DNA of 64,000 nucleotides, taken from Ptychodera flava (taxonomy: Eukaryota > Hemichordata > Enteropneusta > Ptychoderidae). The notes below the pieces were generated by a model, which saw only the letters and a program-made list of their open reading frames with translations, had not been told where the DNA came from and did not search any database. The stretch covers positions 20,760,941 to 20,824,940 of the forward strand of contig NW_027248278.1 in the NCBI RefSeq assembly GCF_041260155.1, given 5' to 3'. The translations under genes were made by a program, and so were the position numbers. Positions 48,881-59,613 of this stretch are shown here, piece by piece (position 1 is the stretch's first letter; the number at the start of each line of letters is the position of its first letter).

Positions 48881-49144
48881 ATAATAATTATTACGAAAAT
48901 ACCGCCAAAGTAAGCACTCAGATATTAGTGCAACGCATCGCCCGACGCGCTAAATGCGCGCTAATGACTACATGTATGTGTCGTTATACATTCTTTGCGA
49001 TTTTCGTAATAACCTTAACTATACTGAAGTAATCTAAAGTAAACAAAACTAAAACTAAACTAAACTAAACTAAATAGTCAGAATAATCTGATGTTTTAGT
49101 GATTTGACTTGTTTAGCTACTAAAGCGGAAGTATATCTGACCTG

Positions 49145-49243
49145 TTATGTATGTATGTATGTATGTATGTATGTATGTATGTATGTATGTATGTATGTAT
49201 GTATGTATGTATGTATGTATGTATGTATGTATGTATGTATGTA
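49145..49243. repeat. (GTAT)n microsatellite
   Basis: About 25 GTAT units. Confidence 0.95.
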
Positions 49244-49300
49244 TCTATTAGGGTAGGGAGGGAGGAAGGGAGGGAGGGAGGAAAGAGTGCCTGAGTATGC

Positions 49301-49440
<140 letters not shown>

Positions 49441-49444
49441 CTGT

Positions 49445-51146
49445 ATGTCTATCTATCTTTCTATGGCTGTTATCATTTAATGATAATGGCAGATATTTGG
49501 CAGGTATAACCAGTAGGATAGCGAATCAAATTTAGCTTAATCTTAGTATTGCGGGGCAGCTTATCCTAGCTCGTTGGCTAGACAAATTTTACCGCGTCTG
49601 CGTAGATTCAAAGGAGGAACACAACGGGAAAGAAATAGATCTGAGAAAACAAAACCATGGCTCAGTAGATATGAATTGTCACCTTTTATATACAAGGAAA
49701 AGTGGCTGGTCTGTCGATAGAGCTTTTTTTGTCCTTGTTTATGGGATGATTAAAATAAATTATCATTCAGTATTTTAATTGACTGCTTCACGTCAGTGTT
49801 TATTTCAGTATATTTTGATAAATATCAGCTGTCAGCATTGACATATTAACGTGCCCCTCCCATCTTATTACCGTAAATTATCGACAATCAACTTTAGAGA
49901 AACACATATCATACGTATAGAAGTTGCTTAGAATACTGCAACCTTTCGTACGTTATTTTCCACTTTAACCCTTTGCACCCCAAGGCCCTGGGGTGGAGTT
50001 GACATTTGGAAGTACCATCTAGCATGACGTCTGACTTCTTAAATTAACAAAGACTGTCCACCATACCATTATAGTTTTGGAATCACCATAAAATACTTGT
50101 CCCTTGAATAGGGGTCAGACAGGTCAAGGTATCCTATTTTATAACATCTGACTATTGAATTTATCAAACTTTGTCCACAATTACAAGATATTTTTGGAAT
50201 TGAAGTACTACAATTGCCCCCAAAATATGTAAATAATGGTCACATGACCTTATTAAATATTCAAAATGGCCCCCAGTATTCTAAATTTACAATGATTTTC
50301 ACATATTGCTACTCTTTCTGACGACATTCTAAAGAATTTATCACTTCCTATTTCTCAATTATGTCTAAATGTATATTAGATTCTGTTGTCTACAACTTAT
50401 GGTTCCAAGAAAATGTTTGTAACGTCATTTTTATGTACCCAATAAAAGCTTCGTTCAAATCACAGTGTACACTAACATTACAATCATTTTGCAAAACTCA
50501 GAATTTGATGATTCGAGTTTTGCAAACTTCATCCAATATACATGCAAGAACATAAGAATACACAATTTTACTGTAACCAAAAACAATATTTATTGGGTTT
50601 TTTTAGTAAAAAAAAATAAAAATAATGTAGCAACGCCCTAAAAAATCAGACCGAAACCCTCAAAATGTCATAAGGGAACCATTTCTGGATAAGGTTGATT
50701 TTGTGGCATGTACATCATTAGTATAATGAAATTTAATAGGTCGTAGAACACAACACTGTCAATGTTGATGATGTAGCTGTCTTCTATCATATTCTGAGCT
50801 CTGCATGTCATCTCAAAGCCTTCCTCTTTTCATCCACCAACAGTAACATTGAAGAGAAAAAAATGCAGAAAGGTCTGCAGTATATTGTCTTTTCAAAGTA
50901 CAGTACTGTATGTAAAACCCAAACTAAAACTTTCTCAGTTTGTTTTCTCAATTATAAATCGCATACAATAAATCTCATTCTGTCTTCAATGGCATTTTGC
51001 CTGTCAACTCAGACCCCCTTATATGGCGTTAATATGATAACCTAGCACTGGTAGTGAGATATAATCTCGATATCATTATATGCTATTACATTGTTACGTA
51101 TTCAGAAACCACAAAGCATTTTGAAATACATACAATATCAGCGGAT
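49445..51146. other. Interior of the 4.9-kb element, right part
   Basis: A TTTAACCCTTTGCACCCC string at about 49966 looks like a known style of TTAA-MITE end, but I found no partner. Nothing else recognised. Confidence 0.3.
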
Positions 51147-51373
51147 GTTTAGAATTATTACAAAATGCGTTAACTAATGTTACAAAACGCGTTTTATTAC
51201 AAAACGCTGATACCCTTATTACAAATCGCGTAAACAATAATTTATTACAAAATGCTGATACCTTATTACAAAATGCGTAGACCATTTTATTACAAAATGC
51301 TGATACCCTTATTACATTTTGCGTAAGTTGTTACAAAATGCGTCGTATTACAAAATGCCGCAGTACAGGGCCT

Positions 51374-51680
51374 TTCCAAACATTATAGTTTTATGGGAAA
51401 AGTCCATATTTGAAAGTTACAAAGCTTATGCCTTTCAGTTTGTGTCAATTTTAAGTGATTTTTTAAACAAAATTATAATATAAGGGGTAGTGGTAATGTT
51501 TCCCTTTCTACCTTGAACCATGAATTATGAAACCATATAAATGTTATACTGTTTGAAAGCTCTGAAATAGGCCTTTACAAACATGTATAGTTTTATTGGG
51601 AAAAGTTGCATATTTGAAAGTTACAAAGCTTAAGCCTTTCAGTTTGTGTCAATTTTAAGTGATTTTTTGAACAATATGCA
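51374..51680. repeat. About 208-bp tandem repeat, right part
   Basis: Continues the unit broken at 46480 and adds one more (GGGGTAGTGGTAATGTT at about 51484). Together with the left part there are four to five units. Confidence 0.85.
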
Positions 51681-51794
51681 CAAAACAGTTAGTCCGTTGG
51701 CCAGGTATCGAAATCATCCCCTCTAAGGCATTTTACCCACTATGATTTTCTGTTAGCTAGTATTGTCAGCTGTCATAATCTGCTTATTTTCCAT

Positions 51795-52729
51795 TTAACT
51801 GATGGTGTGTGAGAGTGTAACGACTTGTTTGTGAAGGGCTGTCACGCCCTCAGTAGTAAAATAGGAATGGGTTAGGGGTAACATATTTACCGCTAGTCGG
51901 AAACAAAAACAAAAAAGTACCGTAAACAATACATTCTTAGAAAGCCCAGATGTAAGTTTTTTACTTTCTTGATAATTATGCGACTTTAGACGGCGCCAAT
52001 ATTCAGTATGTACATGGCAGTCAGTAGCCGAATCATTCACATAACGAACGTTGATATGGCCTGAAACTTCGGTAAATTCATTCAAGCAAACTCTTGTTTG
52101 ATTAAGTTGATAGTTTTCCTTTCTTTTTTATTTCGAGTATTTGCCATGGCCTGACTGAAACGAACCTTGGAACGAAGGCTGTCCGTATCTATATTAGTCC
52201 GAGCCTGAGCGTGATCTGAGAGCAAACAGATCCGCAGATAATGCGAACGATCGCAACCGTTACCAACAGACTCATTATGCAGAGCCATGCCCCAAAACGC
52301 CCAACCAAACTTGGCACTAATCATGATCCCAGTCCATTTCGAGCCGGGCTTTAAGAGAAGTGCGGTGGCTTTTTAAAGACCCTTTGGTTTGGTTTTGTAC
52401 CGTAGTATAAGAAGAAAACCCGACCTATCGTCGTTGCTGTGAATATTTGTGTTGTTTTTAGCTCTTTTTTGCCTATTTGAAGAATCTTTGCAACCTTCCA
52501 TCATGCGTTCTGTGTAGCGAGTGTCTTCGATCGCTCTCTTAAGTTTGTGATGTACAACTGTCTTGAGTCCCGGTGCTTTATTGGGTGTAGAGGTCAGGGT
52601 GATAAATTGGTTGCCGCAGTGTCTTTCCAGGTGTTGCCACTTTTGAAGGAATTCAACACTCGGTATTTTGGCCTGGTAAGTATTCTTTAAGGTGTACCTG
52701 TAGGCTACGTGGTACTGAATAGGGCCCAC
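51795..52729 (-). other. Unassigned minus-strand readings
   Basis: Minus ORFs 52373-52729 (118 codons, with QKWQHLERHCGNQF and a basic middle) and 52082-52324 show non-repetitive content. I recognise no domain. An AATACTTACCAG acceptor-like site sits near 52672. Possibly exons or element remnants. 51880-51960 resembles 45605-45690 left of the repeat array. Confidence 0.2.
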
Positions 52730-53404
52730 TTAGGTTTCAACACATTCGATACTCTTGGCTTTCGCTTATACCCCGTTGTATGAGTAACTGAATCGGAAAT
52801 GAGAAAGGCTCAATTAATATCCATCTTTGCTAATATTAATTCTCGTTTGGCTTACAGATGGCCACCTCTACTTGATTCGGTGAAAATTTGACTTTCAATT
52901 GGACAAAACATTGAGTATGACTTTCTTCTGTGTGTTATTTAGGCCTATGAAAAATATGAAAATTGCATACATGTTGTTGTCAAATATCTCAAATCTTAGA
53001 TTGTAAGAGATAGGCTTAGGCTTCCCTGTAATCATACAAATGAGTTAAATGGGAATTTATTGGAGTAGATTACAGTAATCGAAGAGAATGGTTGACACTA
53101 TAGAAAGACTTTTCTCACATTCCTGGCCGCTGGGAGTGCGGGATCGACAGTGTGGGAAAAATCGATCCCACACTCTCAGAAACCGTCCCACACTCTGTAG
53201 TAAATATTACACGAGCTCTGATTGGATGATAAACAGTCTGTTTTGTTCCACGCGCAAAATGTTATCCAATGGCACGACGAGTAACACACAGACCAGAACT
53301 ACAAAGTAAGCAGGTCAAAGTACAGTGGCAGACGACAGACTTGTCACGATTTTGGATAATGTTGTACATGTCCAATGTGAATTCAACGCATTTTGTGGTC
53401 ATTC

Positions 53405-53463
53405 GTTGGGGATATTTTGTCTCACACTCGCCTGCGGCTCGTGTGAGACAAAATATCCCCAAC
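53405..53463. repeat. Foldback 3 with CTCGCCTGCGGCTCG apex
   Basis: GTTGGGGATATTTTGTCTCA pairs perfectly with the right arm. The apex at 53427-53441 differs by one base from the apex of foldbacks 1 and 2. CCCACACTC-type words in both orientations at 53145-53205 may be part of the same element. Confidence 0.85.
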
Positions 53464-53689
53464 TCGTGTGAGAAATCTGATCCCAGGTCCTTGGGGGTGT
53501 GAGATTCTATTAATCTCGGACTGCAGGGACCTAACTATGAAAGAACAGCACATAATACTTGCCCAATGTATGAACTGTTTATGTATAGTACAGGCAGTAC
53601 TGTACAACATGGAAAGTAAAATATGGAAAGCCGTAGCTGTCTTAAGTGAAGTAAAATGATGATTTGATGCGCGTTCGTTATACGTTGAT

Positions 53690-55012
53690 GGGCATTTGTT
53701 ATATGGTGATGCGCATTTGTTATACTGTGATTGGAATCTTTTATATTGTAATGCGCATTTGTTATATGGTGATGCACGCTTGTTATATGGTGATGCGCAT
53801 TTGTTATATGGTGGTGCACAATTGTTATATGGTGATGGGCATTTGTTATACAGTGATTGGAATCTTTTATATAGTGATGCACATTTGTTTTATGGTGATG
53901 CTCATTTGTTGTATGGTGATGTGCATGTGTTATATGGTGATGCATGCTTGTTATATGGTGATGCGCGTTTGTTATATGGTGATGCGCGTTTGTTATATGG
54001 TGATGCACGCTTGTTATATAGTAATGTGCATTTGTTATATGGTGGTGCACAAATGTTATATGGTGATGTGCGTTTGTTATATGGTGCACAATTGTTATAT
54101 AGTGATGTGCATTTGTTATATTGTGGTGCACAATTGTTATATGGTGATGTGCGTTTGTTATATGGTGATGCAAACTTGTTATATAGTGATGTGCATTTAC
54201 TATATGGTGATGGGCATTTGTTATACAGTGATGGGAATCTTTTATATTGTGATGCACATTTGTTTTATGGTGATGCTCATTTGTTGTATGGTGATGTGCA
54301 TGTGTTATATGGTGATGCATGCTTGTTATATGGTGATGCGCGTTTGTTATATGGTGATGCGCGTTTGTTATATGGTGATGCAAACTTGTTATATAGTGAT
54401 GTGCATTTACTATATGGTGATGGGCATTTGTTAAACAGTGATTGGAATCTTTTATATCGTGATGCACATTTGTTTTATGGTGATGCTCATTTGTTGTATG
54501 GTGATGTGCATGTGTTATATGGTGATGCATGCTTGTTATATGGTGATGCGCGTTTGTTATATGGTGATGCGCGTTTGTTATATGGTGATGCACGCTTGTA
54601 TATAGTAATGTGCATTTGTTATATGGTGGTGCACAATGTTATATGGTGATGTGCGTTTGTTATATGGTGCACAATTGTTATATAGTGATGTGCATTTGTT
54701 ATATTGTGGTGCACAATTGTTATATGGTGATGTGCGTTTGTTATATGGTGATGCAATTGTTATATGGTGATGCACATTTGATATGTGGTGATTGGCATTT
54801 GTTATTCAGTGATGGGAATCCTTTATATTGTGATGGGCATTTATTATATGGTGATGGGCATTTGTTATACGGAGATGGGAATCTTTTATATTGTGATGCG
54901 CAATTGCTATATGGTGATGCATATTTGTTATATGGTGATGCGCATTTGTTATATAGTACTGGGCCTTTGTTATACAGTAACAGGCATTTTTTCTACTGTG
55001 ATGCGCATTTTT
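53690..55012 (+). repeat. Left minisatellite array, 21-bp unit
   Basis: About 60 units of TTGTTATATGGTGATGCGCAT with variants. A higher-order block beginning GGAATCTTTTATAT recurs near 53860, 54234 and 54443 (209 bp between the last two, i.e. ten units). 21 is a multiple of three, so several frames stay open on both strands; these are not genes. Confidence 0.95.
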
Positions 55013-55128
55013 ATACAATAATAACGGGAATTTTAAAGGTTAATTATTGACCAAAATGACTACCATAATGCCTCGCCATGCACATGCTCAGTTTATATTA
55101 CTTATAGCACGTGAGATTACCACACATC

Positions 55129-55617
55129 ATGGTGTCAACTACATGTATGGAGAATATTTTGGATGCTATAGGTTTGGGACACCTCGTTGATAAATTTACT
55201 TCTGAGAAAATAACCCCCAACATGGTATGTAAACTATCAGCTGTAGACATGGAGACACTCGGACTGCATAATAGGGCCGATATGATGGCACTACGGGTAG
55301 CTTGCACCACATTTGGAGGAGGAACGCCAGCTAAAACATTAGGACCCAATGGTGGTTCACCATTATTTACCATTCCAAAATGTGTATTAGAGCATCTTCT
55401 TGGTGAAGGCTTTACTATTGCAGAGGTAGCGTCAATGTTGTCAGTTTCTGAGAGCACCATTTACCGCAGAATGAGGCAGTATAATCTGAGTAAAATGGAT
55501 TTTTCTGATATATGTGATGATGAACTTGACGCTAACATCAGGCAGCTGACCACGGAATTCCCATATTGTGGTGAAAACAGTAGCGGCACTATCAACATCG
55601 ATAGCTTTGGTGCTTAA
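55129..55617 (+). pseudogene. N-terminus of an integrase-like transposase
   Basis: Starts MVSTTCMENIL (a start at MENIL, 55147, is equally possible). A small helical domain (MENILDAIGLGHLVDKFTSE..., residues about 7-60) is followed by a helix-turn-helix typical of the family: LLGEGFTIAEVASMLSVSES then TIYRRMRQYNLS. Related animal proteins carry this HTH before an rve-type DDE integrase domain. Here it stops soon after EFPYCGEN, where the sequence passes into the 3' part of the opposite gene. The catalytic domain is missing because of an internal deletion. Confidence 0.7.
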
Positions 55618-56252
55618 GTTTTTCTGGATCGGTCTTACGTATACTTTTGCTTGCGCGCCAAGATGCCCTTTCAACTCCGGCACGCTCTAGCGGCACTTCA
55701 ACTCGTGCAACTCCCGGCAGTTCAAGATGCAATGTAATATTTCGAAGCCGCCGCAGTCCCTCAACTGCGGATATGCAGACACGATTTTGTCCATCACCTC
55801 CTGTTCCTCATCATTCTCATAAAAAATTACTTTCTTCTCGCCCAGTCCAGCTTTGAACAGTACCTGCCGCTCCAAACTCGTTGGTATTGTCTTCGCTAGT
55901 TTGTCAGACAAGCACATGACTCGCAGAGTCCACGTTCTTGCTCTCTTTGCTCTAGCCCGGCTGCTCGCCCTCGCCCCTTCCACCTATCACCACCCTGTCT
56001 GTTTGCCGGGCTAAACAATATGTTAGCCTCTCTTTTGACTCTTGCTGCTGCACTTTCAGAAGAACCCGACGTAGAAGCCATATTATATTCATCACACATT
56101 TCACGGAGACTGAAGAGATCTCCGAACCTGGTCACACCGAATCGTCTGAGTTGATCATCGGACATTCTGTCGACCATTCGTGGGGTGATGCCATTTTCGT
56201 TGAAAACAGACCACAAGGTCGACAGACCTAGTCTTGTCAGAATGTTCTCCAT
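55590..56252 (-). pseudogene. N-terminus of a HECT-E3-like protein, frameshifted
   Basis: Starts MENILTRLGLSTLWSVFNEN (56252), the same domain as the opposite gene. The frame changes near 55970-55990. It continues as TWTLRVMCLSDKLAK, VLFKAGLGEKKVIF and CGGFEILHCILN, meets one TAG, and then reads KVYVRPIQKNL. The W..CL.D, AGLGEKK, GGFE.L and (Y/F)(I/V)RPIQ boxes are what I know from fish and invertebrate 'G2/M-phase-specific E3 ligase-like' HECT proteins. The HECT domain itself is absent. Broken by a frameshift, a stop and the internal deletion. Confidence 0.6.
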
Positions 56253-56253
56253 A

Positions 56254-56595
56254 TTTTAAGTGTAAGAAGCTGTGTGCATGGCAGGCAGCAGGGCAAAGGA
56301 AGGCTCAAAAGGGTGCACGCATTTGCTCCCCATGAACAGTGAAAGCATTATGCGCATGCTCAATCTGTTGGCCCATGCCTACAGGAAAATTCATATTATG
56401 CCTACAGGCGTTTATTTAGAGACCAACTCTTTTTTATCAATAAACTCACAAAGTGTAATAAGACCACTTATTCTTGATTTCATTACATCGTATCACATGT
56501 ATAGTTAACGTTTAAAAACTAAATTTCAAGATGTTAGACTTCTCATTAAAATACAAACACTTATTTGCATCCGATTAATAGGGGTTGTATGGTCC
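56254..56595. other. 5' side of the HECT-like gene, inside the element
   Basis: No ORF of note. Presumed promoter side of the minus-strand gene. Confidence 0.4.
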
Positions 56596-56599
56596 TCAT

Positions 56600-57410
56600 C
56601 ACTTCATGAAGAGTCCACATCACTATATAATGAATCACCATTACAACATAAGAAATCCACATCACCATATAACAAATGCGCATCACCGCATAACAAATAC
56701 GCATCAAGATATAACAAACGCACATCACCATACAACAAATAAGCATCACTATATAACAAACGTGCATCACTATATAACAAACGTGCATCACCATATAACA
56801 AACGCACAGCACCATATAACAAACGTGCATCACCATATAACAAACGAGCATCACCATATAACAAACGCACATCACCATATAACAAACGCGCATCACCATA
56901 TAACAAACGAGCATCACCATATAACAAACGCACAGCACCATATAACAAACGTGCATCACCATATAACAAACGCACAGCACCATATAACAAACGTGCATCA
57001 CTATATAACAAACGAGCATCACCATATAACAAACGCACAGCACCATATAACAAACGTGCATCACCATATAACAAACGCACAGCACCATATAACAAACGAG
57101 CATCACCATATAACAAACGCACAGCACCATATAACAAACGTGCATCACCATATAACAAACGCACAGCACCATATAACAAACGTGCATCACCATATAACAA
57201 ACGCACAGCACCATATAACAAACGTGCATCACCATATAACACATGCACATTACCATACAACAAATCGCATCACCATATAACAAACGTGCATCACTATATA
57301 ACACATGCACATCACCATACTAACAAACGTGCATCACTATATAACAAACGCACAGCACCATATAACAAATACCCATCACTGTATAACAACTGCGCATCAC
57401 ATAATTAATT
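56600..57410 (-). repeat. Right minisatellite array, 21-bp unit, inverted
   Basis: About 38 units of ATGCGCATCACCATATAACAA, the complement of the left unit. More homogeneous than the left array, with an alternating GTGCATCACC/GCACAGCACC pattern giving a 42-bp dimer. Confidence 0.95.
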
Positions 57411-57449
57411 TGCTTTACTTAAGACACTTACGGCTTTCCATAGTAAAAC

Positions 57450-59600
57450 GTACAAATCAAGACGTGGCAAATTTTCTCAACTTTTCACAAAGTTTATATT
57501 CCATCATTACTATCAGGATTAAGATTTCCAAATCTATAAATAAGCTATTACTTGATTACACCTTGATTCAGCATGACTAATATTTTGCATTTGCCACGCA
57601 ACCAGCCATGCCCGTCCCTGGGATCGCGAACAATGCTTTAACGAAGATTTTGAACACTTTTTGTGAATTGTGTAAGAATGTCCTCTCTGTGGAGTATAAT
57701 GTGTAAATCCGTTGTCTAGCTCGCTTGACTCTGATGATTATGTTGATTTATTTTTTCTCAGCTGCTGGTGGCTGATCTAACTCGAAAGTTAGATCAATCT
57801 AGTCTCTCTGATTCGATCATGCTGGTGGAATGGTATCTTCAAGCATTGACCCTAAAACGTCCGTTTGTAGGGTCTTTGCTTCAAAGACGTCAGGGTCTAA
57901 CATTGGTTAAATGTCATCAATGATAAGAAACTAATGATAGATTTTACTCACAAGGCATTTTAAACATTGAGGTGTCAATGGGAATATAAGCCTTTTTAGT
58001 CATTTTCTGAGGTTTGTCTCGCCTTCTTATTGCTTGGTATAGAGAGTGTTTGTTCGCCTTCTGTTTACTATTTCGTTGCGTAATTTGAATGCGTTCTGTG
58101 ACATTTGGCTTTTCGGGTTTTAGTTCCAGAATTATTTGCTATTGATTTTAGTACCCAGTTGAAAATGTAATCCTCATTGGGAGTATATAGTGTTCTGCGT
58201 TGTAAAATAATTTCGAAAAATTGGTTATGATCTCTTGTTTTCTGGTAAGGAAGGTAAAGTGTTGTCGATCCATCTTATCTTAGTATGGAGAACCTATATT
58301 GTGGATTAATGGTGATTGGTTTTGAGCGATAAAAGATTCTCTCGTGTTCCCGTGTGGTATTAAAAGTAACACTATTAATAGTGAGCTCTGATTTGCCCAG
58401 ACGGTCACGTGACTGTGCATATATTTACGATATACTGTAAAGTTGGCCATTCCTATCTCCAAAGTGGGTTTCTTTCACATTGTTTTTATTGTCATCACAA
58501 GTTTCAATATACTGATATAATATAGCGATAAACAACCCCTATAAGTTGGGTACACCACTCGAGCTCGGTTTTGACCATTTCACTCCTTATACACACGACT
58601 GAAGTTCGTGCGTATATGTTGTTTACCGGTCGAAACCGTGTGGTATCCTTTCAAAGTGGTGCTTTATTGCTTATATATCTCTCGCGATACAATTAAAGAA
58701 AAGGGATTGATTGTTGTTGCTGTCATATCAACTTAGCATGAAGACTATGACATCCAATTTAGTGTTTGTGGGTTTGGAATATATAATTTTTGACATATTA
58801 TAGCTTTTAACTTTCTTTCCCTAATTTGAGTTATTGAAATGAGTGAAACGTCTTTTATTAACCACCAGTTTAACTTTTTAGTGCTATTTAATGCCTATAG
58901 AGTATTTTTCTATGTTCCTTTTAACAAGTAAATGTCAGTAAAGTAACACAAACTTTTGAGTTTAGGCATTGTCACTGCATAATTTTTGAGTTTACCCCAT
59001 CAAGCCATATCTTGTTGGAATAACAACTGCGTTAGTGTTTAAGAGATATGATATTTATGTGGCTTCCTTATTCGCTGCGTTTGGTAGGTAAGGAAACATT
59101 ATCCCTTAAATGTATATTATAGAGGGATGTACGGCATACCATATATTAGGAAAACAATCGACGCACCCCATAAGTCTCAAGAAGATACACTCTTTTAATG
59201 TTTTTTACTTCTCTATTGCATTAAGTTCTTTCAAATGATATATAAATACCTTGTGAAAATTGTTTGGAGGAACATGAACTTAATTATTGGGTTTGAAATT
59301 ACGCAAATTTTACAATTTATATTTCATGTCCGATATAAAATCTAATCGATGTTTGAATACCAATTTATCCCCATTTAGTTGTTTACCTATGGTAAGGGGA
59401 TTATCTGGGCTTTCTAAGATACTTCGTTCATACAGGCAAAAATTGAAACGTTTCAGCGACTTTATTTGTGATTTGTCAACACAGGGGATTAATAGTTTGG
59501 GTCCGCTCGTGTCCATACTCACAAAATTAAGCCATTGTTTTGATATTTAAGACGTCTTAATGCGCCCTCTCGAGTTCAAAAGGTGTGTATGGCCAAGCAT
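57450..59600. other. Intergenic, with a diverged foldback
   Basis: 58548-58651 is an imperfect foldback (GGTACACCAC, GGTTTTGACC and TATACACACGA pair with the right half) around 58600. No gene recognised. A plus reading at 59287-59550 has no known motif. Confidence 0.5.
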
Positions 59601-59613
59601 ACTGCATAACAAG

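Larger units (their letters stand above)
53622..57442. mobile_element. IS3EU-like DNA transposon, 3.8 kb, internally deleted, with inverted minisatellite ends
   Basis: Ends TATGGAAAGCCGTA...TGTCTTAAGT and its complement, flanked by GTAAAA on both sides (53616-53621 and 57443-57448), a 6-bp target duplication. Inside each end lies a long array of a 21-bp unit, inverted between the two sides. Between them are two convergent gene fragments: integrase-like (+) and HECT-E3-like (-). As I remember it, IS3EU elements have 6-bp duplications and TAY...RTA ends, and an integrase-type DDE transposase. All three fit, but the catalytic part is missing here, so the class is inferred. This copy could only move with help. 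Confidence 0.75.

Noticed and set aside
53535..57310. Long ORFs of 200-350 codons reading HHHITNA, YMVMRIC or LLYGDAH
   Set aside because: They are translations of the 21-bp minisatellite, open in several frames on both strands because 21 is a multiple of three.
53690..57410. CRISPR-like array
   Set aside because: The 21-bp units are directly adjacent with no unique spacers, and the context is an animal DNA transposon.
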